A DNA stretch of 17,709 nt from CAZZKG01 sp964654825. Lineage in GTDB: Bacteria; Gemmatimonadota; CAZMKB01. Below are positions 13,870 to 17,709 of this stretch, piece by piece. The stretch lies in the NCBI GenBank assembly GCA_964654825.1, contig CAZZKG010000065.1:1-17709 (forward strand), given 5' to 3'. Under the pieces are notes generated by a model. It worked only from the letters and a program-made list of their open reading frames with translations. It ran no database searches and was not told the DNA's origin. The position numbers and the translations under genes are program-made. Every line of letters starts with the position of its first letter. Within the stretch, counting starts at the first letter, position 1.

Positions 13870-14958
13870 ATGCTCAATGATCAACCCCATATAACTATTA
13901 TTATTCTTAACTGGAATGGTGCAAAGGACACCATCGAGTGTCTCGAAACAGTCCTGAAAAGTGATTATCAGAAATTTAATATTATTATCATCGATAATAA
14001 ATCTGAAGATGATTCTATAACAAGAATTCAGCTCTGGGCCCAGGGTAACTATCGAGAGATATTCACTCGTTTTACTGAACTCGTTCTTCCTCCGGTTGAA
14101 CGCCCCATTCACGTTTCTATCCTGAAAATGGAAGATACGTCACACCTGCATGGGTTTATCCAGGAAAGACTGCCTCATCCTCCCTCTGTTAGATCAATTC
14201 TGCTCGTGGAGAACCACCAAAATTCGGGTTTTGCTGGTGGTAACAACCTGGGTATGGAAATTGGTGGATTCCTTTTCAAAAGCAAATACTACTATATATT
14301 AAACAATGACACAGTAATAATGAAAGATGCGATCTCAACTCTGGTGAACGAATTAGAGAAGAATAACAAAATCGGTGCGGCAACATCAGCAATCTATCGG
14401 TATAACAACCCCAGGGAAATTGCAAATCTTGGTGGGAAGATAACTTCTTACGGGAATCGAAAATACTACACAAAACCAACGACAGAGAGAATGAAAAGAA
14501 TAACTTTCGTCACCGGCTGTGCGTTGATGGTAAGGCGTAATATCATAGAGGACATGGGGCTCTTATCCGAAAGATTCTTCTTCGGTGAGGAAGATTTTGA
14601 TTTCAGTTGGCGAATGAAGAAAAAAAAGATTCCAATGGTGTGCATAACATCAAGCAAGGTATATCACAAAAAAGGCATCTCATCAGAGAAACTTATGGGA
14701 CAAAACCTAGAAAATAAATTCCATTATGTTTTCAACCGGATAATTGACATGAAATACCATTACTCCACTGTCTTGTGGCACTTCTGGCGATTTTTTATTT
14801 TCATCTACACTTTTATCTGGCTATCCGTGAAATATCATATTCCATTTTTTATTGTATTCCGATTCATCCGGGAACTTCGTCGATCTACAAATAGATATGA
14901 AGATGCAAAAAAACAAACACTCGACAAGGTCTTCAGTGAGATGAATACTCTTTTTTAA
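13870..14958 (+). CDS. GT2-family glycosyltransferase
   Basis: This 362-residue family 2 (GT-A fold) enzyme would move a sugar from a nucleotide donor to a glycan or lipid carrier. Motifs in order are IILNWNG (11-17), IDNKSEDD (41-48), NSGFAGGNN (118-126), the metal-binding NNDT (145-148), TGCALMVRR (215-223) and GEEDFDFSWR (239-248). A hydrophobic segment at ~308-335 should anchor it in the inner membrane. It resembles the rhamnosyltransferase-like group of O-antigen enzymes. About 75 residues lie between the DN motif and GFAGGNN, longer than usual, so an insertion is present. Base composition is clearly more AT-rich than the qhp genes. No clear ribosome site is seen before the ATG. It converges on the next gene with a 27-bp gap. 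The sugar and acceptor cannot be told. Confidence 0.87.
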   Translation: MLNDQPHITIIILNWNGAKDTIECLETVLKSDYQKFNIIIIDNKSEDDSITRIQLWAQGNYREIFTRFTELVLPPVERPIHVSILKMEDTSHLHGFIQERLPHPPSVRSILLVENHQNSGFAGGNNLGMEIGGFLFKSKYYYILNNDTVIMKDAISTLVNELEKNNKIGAATSAIYRYNNPREIANLGGKITSYGNRKYYTKPTTERMKRITFVTGCALMVRRNIIEDMGLLSERFFFGEEDFDFSWRMKKKKIPMVCITSSKVYHKKGISSEKLMGQNLENKFHYVFNRIIDMKYHYSTVLWHFWRFFIFIYTFIWLSVKYHIPFFIVFRFIRELRRSTNRYEDAKKQTLDKVFSEMNTLF

Positions 14959-14985
14959 GGCGATACGCTCGTTGCCCAATTATCT

Positions 14986-16242
14986 TCATTTTAACCCTGG
15001 CAATTTTAGAAAATTATCAGTGTTCATCCTGGCGTTCATCAGGATCTCTTCAAGTTGTGATGCTAGTATGTTTCTGTCAAATCTCTCACGAGCTAGTTCT
15101 CTTGCGCAAATTCCCATTTTTATCAATTCATCAGGATTCTCAAGCTTTTTTGCCAAAGTCTGTGCTCCCCCCTCAGGTGAAAAAGGATCGATGACGAAAC
15201 CAGCACCATATTCATTCAGCAACTCCTCCTGCCATCCGTAGTAATTAATCATCACTGGAGTCCCGGACGCAAGGCCATCGAAAAACTTGTTAGCCGAGTT
15301 CTCCCACATGGCTTCGATGGGGAGGAACAGGGACGAACATACTGTTGCAGCCGAGAGGAGACCGGGCATTTCTCTCTTTGGTATTTGCGGCAAGAAAAAG
15401 ACATTTTTATCAATGATATCATACTCTGCTGCCTTTTTTTTGAGTTGATTCTCTTCCATACCACGACCAACTAAAACAAATACCACCTCCGGATTGATTG
15501 TATTCATATACCGGGCCATATCGATCATGTATCCGAGTCCATTGATTAAACCGAATGTTCCAGCATAGACAATCCACGGTCGTGCTGAAATGGCAGGAAA
15601 TCTCTCTCGAAACCTGATACCATCAGCCGGAGGGACATCAAAAAGTTCCATATCACAGCTATTAGGTATCACTGCTATTTTATGCTCCGGTACCCCAGTA
15701 TTCACAATCCCAATCTTCATTCCAGGTGATAGAGCAATGATAAGTTCGGATTTCCGGTAAGTGATTTTTTCCAGACATCGAGCCAAGTAAATCACCGACT
15801 TAGATTTGAGTGCCCCGACCTCGACTGCTAATACCGGCCACCGGTCGCGAACCTCGAATACCATCGGAATTTTTCGATAATACTTAGCAAGTATTCCGGT
15901 TATTGCAACAGTGAGCGGAGTGCTCGTTGCGAGAATGATATCAGGTTTAAACTTCGGTAGAATCAGCGATGATGTAATGGCGAATTTTATGAATGCTAGA
16001 ATACGGCGAGCAAAGGACATCTCATTTCCATATGGAATTTTCAAAACAGTCAATTTGATTCCATCGATATCCATCTTATTGATCATGCGAGTGAAAGTAA
16101 ACGCAGGGCTAAAAAATGCCGATGAAGTTAGAATCTCTACTTCATGGCCCATCCTCACAAGTCGCTTCCCCATTTCATAGGAACGAGTTCCACCTGCACT
16201 ATCGGGGGGAACAAAATATTGATGGAGGTAAAGAATCTTCAT
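14986..16242 (-). CDS. GT4-family glycosyltransferase (WbuB-like)
   Basis: This 418-residue GT-B fold enzyme of family 4 opens with MKILYLHQYF and GGTRSYEMGKRL (17-28), typical of the WbuB-like group that builds O-antigen or capsule repeat units. The middle has FEVRDRWP, and the C-terminal donor-binding half has VYAGTFGLINGLGYM and NSANKFFDGLASGTPV, the latter matching the conserved donor-site helix. There is no signal peptide; a hydrophobic patch (~87-115) may touch the membrane. It follows the upstream GT4 gene by 44 bp in the same direction, so the two probably share a transcript. AT-rich like its neighbours. The exact sugar is unknown. Confidence 0.87.
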   Translation of the reverse strand: MKILYLHQYFVPPDSAGGTRSYEMGKRLVRMGHEVEILTSSAFFSPAFTFTRMINKMDIDGIKLTVLKIPYGNEMSFARRILAFIKFAITSSLILPKFKPDIILATSTPLTVAITGILAKYYRKIPMVFEVRDRWPVLAVEVGALKSKSVIYLARCLEKITYRKSELIIALSPGMKIGIVNTGVPEHKIAVIPNSCDMELFDVPPADGIRFRERFPAISARPWIVYAGTFGLINGLGYMIDMARYMNTINPEVVFVLVGRGMEENQLKKKAAEYDIIDKNVFFLPQIPKREMPGLLSAATVCSSLFLPIEAMWENSANKFFDGLASGTPVMINYYGWQEELLNEYGAGFVIDPFSPEGGAQTLAKKLENPDELIKMGICARELARERFDRNILASQLEEILMNARMNTDNFLKLPGLK

Positions 16243-16286
16243 TTCAGTTATTAATCTTGCATCATCATTTCTGCAGTGTCTTACTG

Positions 16287-17405
16287 TTAGTCGAGTAAAT
16301 CAAAGTACAATTGTTCCATCACATCAGCATTGTCATTCCAACAATATTTGCTTCGCACGAAGTCACGGCCGGCTTTCCCCATACGTTTACGCAATTCCGG
16401 ATCTTTTACCAGGTCTTCAAGAGCAGAAGTCAACGCATTCGGATCTCTGGGAGGAACTATCAATCCAGTTTGACGATCAAGTGTTACCTCGGGTAACCCA
16501 CCCACGTTGGTCACTACCACCGGTAATTCACATGCCGATGCTTCAATCACGGCAACACCAAAACTTTCACTATCGAGAACACTTGGAGCACAGAAAACAT
16601 TGAATGTGTTCAAAAGTCCCGGTACCTGGAGATGGGGAACATGCCCGGTAAAACGGCAGTACTCATCAATCTTCAATTTGACTGTGAGTCTTTTCAGCTC
16701 TTTTTCCTGTGGTCCTTTACCAGCAAGAACGAGTTCGAATTTTATATCCGAGAGGTGTTTTTTTACGAGTGCTGCAAATGCTTGGATAAGAAAATTCAGA
16801 CCATATTTTGGATGTAATTTCTTTACCGCACCAATGGTGATGACACCGGATCGCTGTTTATGTTCTGGTTTGAAAAGGTCAATGTCAACTCCGAATGGTG
16901 TTACTGCGATGGGATGTTTCGGGATGATGTACTTTTTCGTCTGCAGCTTCATTATATGACTGGTAGAAGCAATCATGTCTGCGGCCATTAAATTCTTCCG
17001 TAGTATTTTCTCTTTAAAATGTGATTGATTGGGAAAATCGTATACATCTGCTCCCCACACTGAGAGGAGAACAGGATGAAAATCTATAAGGCGAGACAGG
17101 GTACCATATCCGCTTGCATAATGTGTATTCATAACTTGAGGATTTATACGATTTATTAATCTTCGTGCTTCAAGCACATTGAGGTAATAACCCAGAGGAG
17201 GAGGTACTTTCAATTCATACTGTTTGACATTGGTATGAAAAGAACCGGTTGGAGAGTGCATGGTAAGTAGGTGTATGTCATGTCCTCGTCTTGCCATTTC
17301 ATTCACCCAACGGGAGGTATGGATGTCACTTGCTCCAGCCAAGAAACATATTTTTAATTTTGATCTCTTAATCCTCACAATGTTTCTACCGGGTTGAAAT
17401 GTCAA
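16287..17405 (-). CDS. GT4-family glycosyltransferase
   Basis: This protein of up to 372 residues is a family 4, GT-B retaining glycosyltransferase. LKICFLAGASDIHTSRW starts the acceptor half. TPFGVDIDLFKP (169-180) is the typical linker, VLAGKGPQEKEL (226-237) begins the donor half, and ESFGVAVIE (280-288) is the EX7E motif with E280 and E288. Then VVTNVGGLPEV and GLIVPPRDP follow, all classic for this family. The longest frame opens with a TTG at 17405; a GTG nine codons on (17378), closer to the conserved first strand and preceded by GGTAG, is an equally likely start. It is upstream of, and probably cotranscribed with, the WbuB-like gene. Likely role: polysaccharide or lipid-linked glycan assembly. 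Confidence 0.88.
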   Translation of the reverse strand: MTFQPGRNIVRIKRSKLKICFLAGASDIHTSRWVNEMARRGHDIHLLTMHSPTGSFHTNVKQYELKVPPPLGYYLNVLEARRLINRINPQVMNTHYASGYGTLSRLIDFHPVLLSVWGADVYDFPNQSHFKEKILRKNLMAADMIASTSHIMKLQTKKYIIPKHPIAVTPFGVDIDLFKPEHKQRSGVITIGAVKKLHPKYGLNFLIQAFAALVKKHLSDIKFELVLAGKGPQEKELKRLTVKLKIDEYCRFTGHVPHLQVPGLLNTFNVFCAPSVLDSESFGVAVIEASACELPVVVTNVGGLPEVTLDRQTGLIVPPRDPNALTSALEDLVKDPELRKRMGKAGRDFVRSKYCWNDNADVMEQLYFDLLD

Positions 17406-17472
17406 TGTAGAATATGTGCTTCACTGATCATAGTCAGGATCTGCCAAGCTCCAGGAAAAGCCTATTGTTTTC

Positions 17473-17491
17473 ATGATGTGTACACAACATC
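17473..17491. repeat. Short inverted repeat beside the IS630 end
   Basis: TGATGT and ACATCA flank a 7-nt centre within the 129-bp gap between the GT4 gene and the transposase fragment. It could be an operator, part of the IS end, or chance. Confidence 0.25.
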
Positions 17492-17534
17492 ACACTCGGC
17501 AATTTGTTATTACATCTGAAGTATTTGTGACGTC

Positions 17535-17709
17535 TTAAATATTTGCGCATAATTTGCGTAATGTACCGTTTGTTTTACAAAATGGATCGAATTGATTGAG
17601 CACAGCATCAATCAGCTTCTCAAGAATCGAAAAGTAACGATTGTGGATACAGAACCGTCGTGTCAGCCTCCATACTCGTTCAATGGGATTCAACTCTGGA
17701 CTGTAGGGT
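17535..17709 (-). CDS. IS630-family transposase, C-terminal fragment (runs off the window)
   Basis: The minus strand encodes 57 residues in an open frame from the right edge to a TAA at 17535. It begins PYSPELNPIERVW, the hallmark of IS630/Tc1-mariner DDE transposases; the Glu in NPIE is the third catalytic acid. It ends FCKTNGTLRKLC, a usual IS630 tail. The rest of the gene lies beyond the window, so it may be intact. The element's end should fall between 17406 and 17534, but its terminal repeat and TA target site cannot be fixed from one end. It is AT-rich like the adjoining glycosyltransferases. Confidence 0.85.
   Translation of the reverse strand, partial: PYSPELNPIERVWRLTRRFCIHNRYFSILEKLIDAVLNQFDPFCKTNGTLRKLCANI

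Overview
This is bacterial DNA, about 17.7 kb, with dense genes, 4-bp start/stop overlaps, Shine-Dalgarno sites and consensus sigma-70 promoters. Sec and Tat signals and a periplasmic-type enzyme system suggest a Gram-negative cell. The species cannot be named from the sequence. The central part is GC-rich; from about 13.65 kb to the right edge it is clearly more AT-rich.

Centre (about 2.8-13.6 kb): two divergent operons share a 308-bp promoter region and together form a quinohemoprotein amine dehydrogenase (QHNDH, qhp) locus, which makes an enzyme with a cysteine tryptophylquinone (CTQ) cofactor. The rightward operon holds qhpD (radical SAM/SPASM thioether-forming enzyme), a haem-less qhpA-like alpha subunit, two beta-propeller (qhpB-like) genes and qhpC, the small Cys/Trp-rich gamma subunit that carries CTQ. 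The leftward operon holds two U32-family proteins with the cysteine patterns of UbiV and UbiU, then qhpF (ABC exporter), qhpE (cytoplasmic subtilisin-like leader protease) and a Tat-exported DUF362 protein.

Main finding: the known CTQ pathway needs QhpG, an O2-using flavin monooxygenase that hydroxylates the gamma-subunit tryptophan. No flavoprotein is present here. In its place sits a translationally coupled UbiU/UbiV-like pair. In anaerobic ubiquinone synthesis that pair is an O2-independent [4Fe-4S] hydroxylase. The inference is an anaerobic route to CTQ. The alpha subunit has also lost its di-haem cytochrome domain, the beta propeller is duplicated, and the gamma subunit has altered cross-link residues and four additional cysteines, so this looks like a divergent, possibly undescribed branch of the QHNDH family.

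Likely workflow: QhpD forms Cys-to-carboxylate-residue thioethers on QhpC in the cytoplasm; the U32 pair may hydroxylate the CTQ tryptophan; QhpE removes the leader; QhpF exports the product; and gamma joins the Sec-exported alpha and beta subunits outside the inner membrane.

Left flank (0-2.3 kb): a coupled pair, a membrane GAF-GGDEF diguanylate cyclase and a PHP-domain phosphoesterase, behind a candidate sigma-54 promoter. Right flank (13.9-17.7 kb): three AT-rich glycosyltransferase genes (one GT2, two GT4), probably part of a surface-polysaccharide locus, then the 3' end of an IS630-type transposase cut by the window edge.
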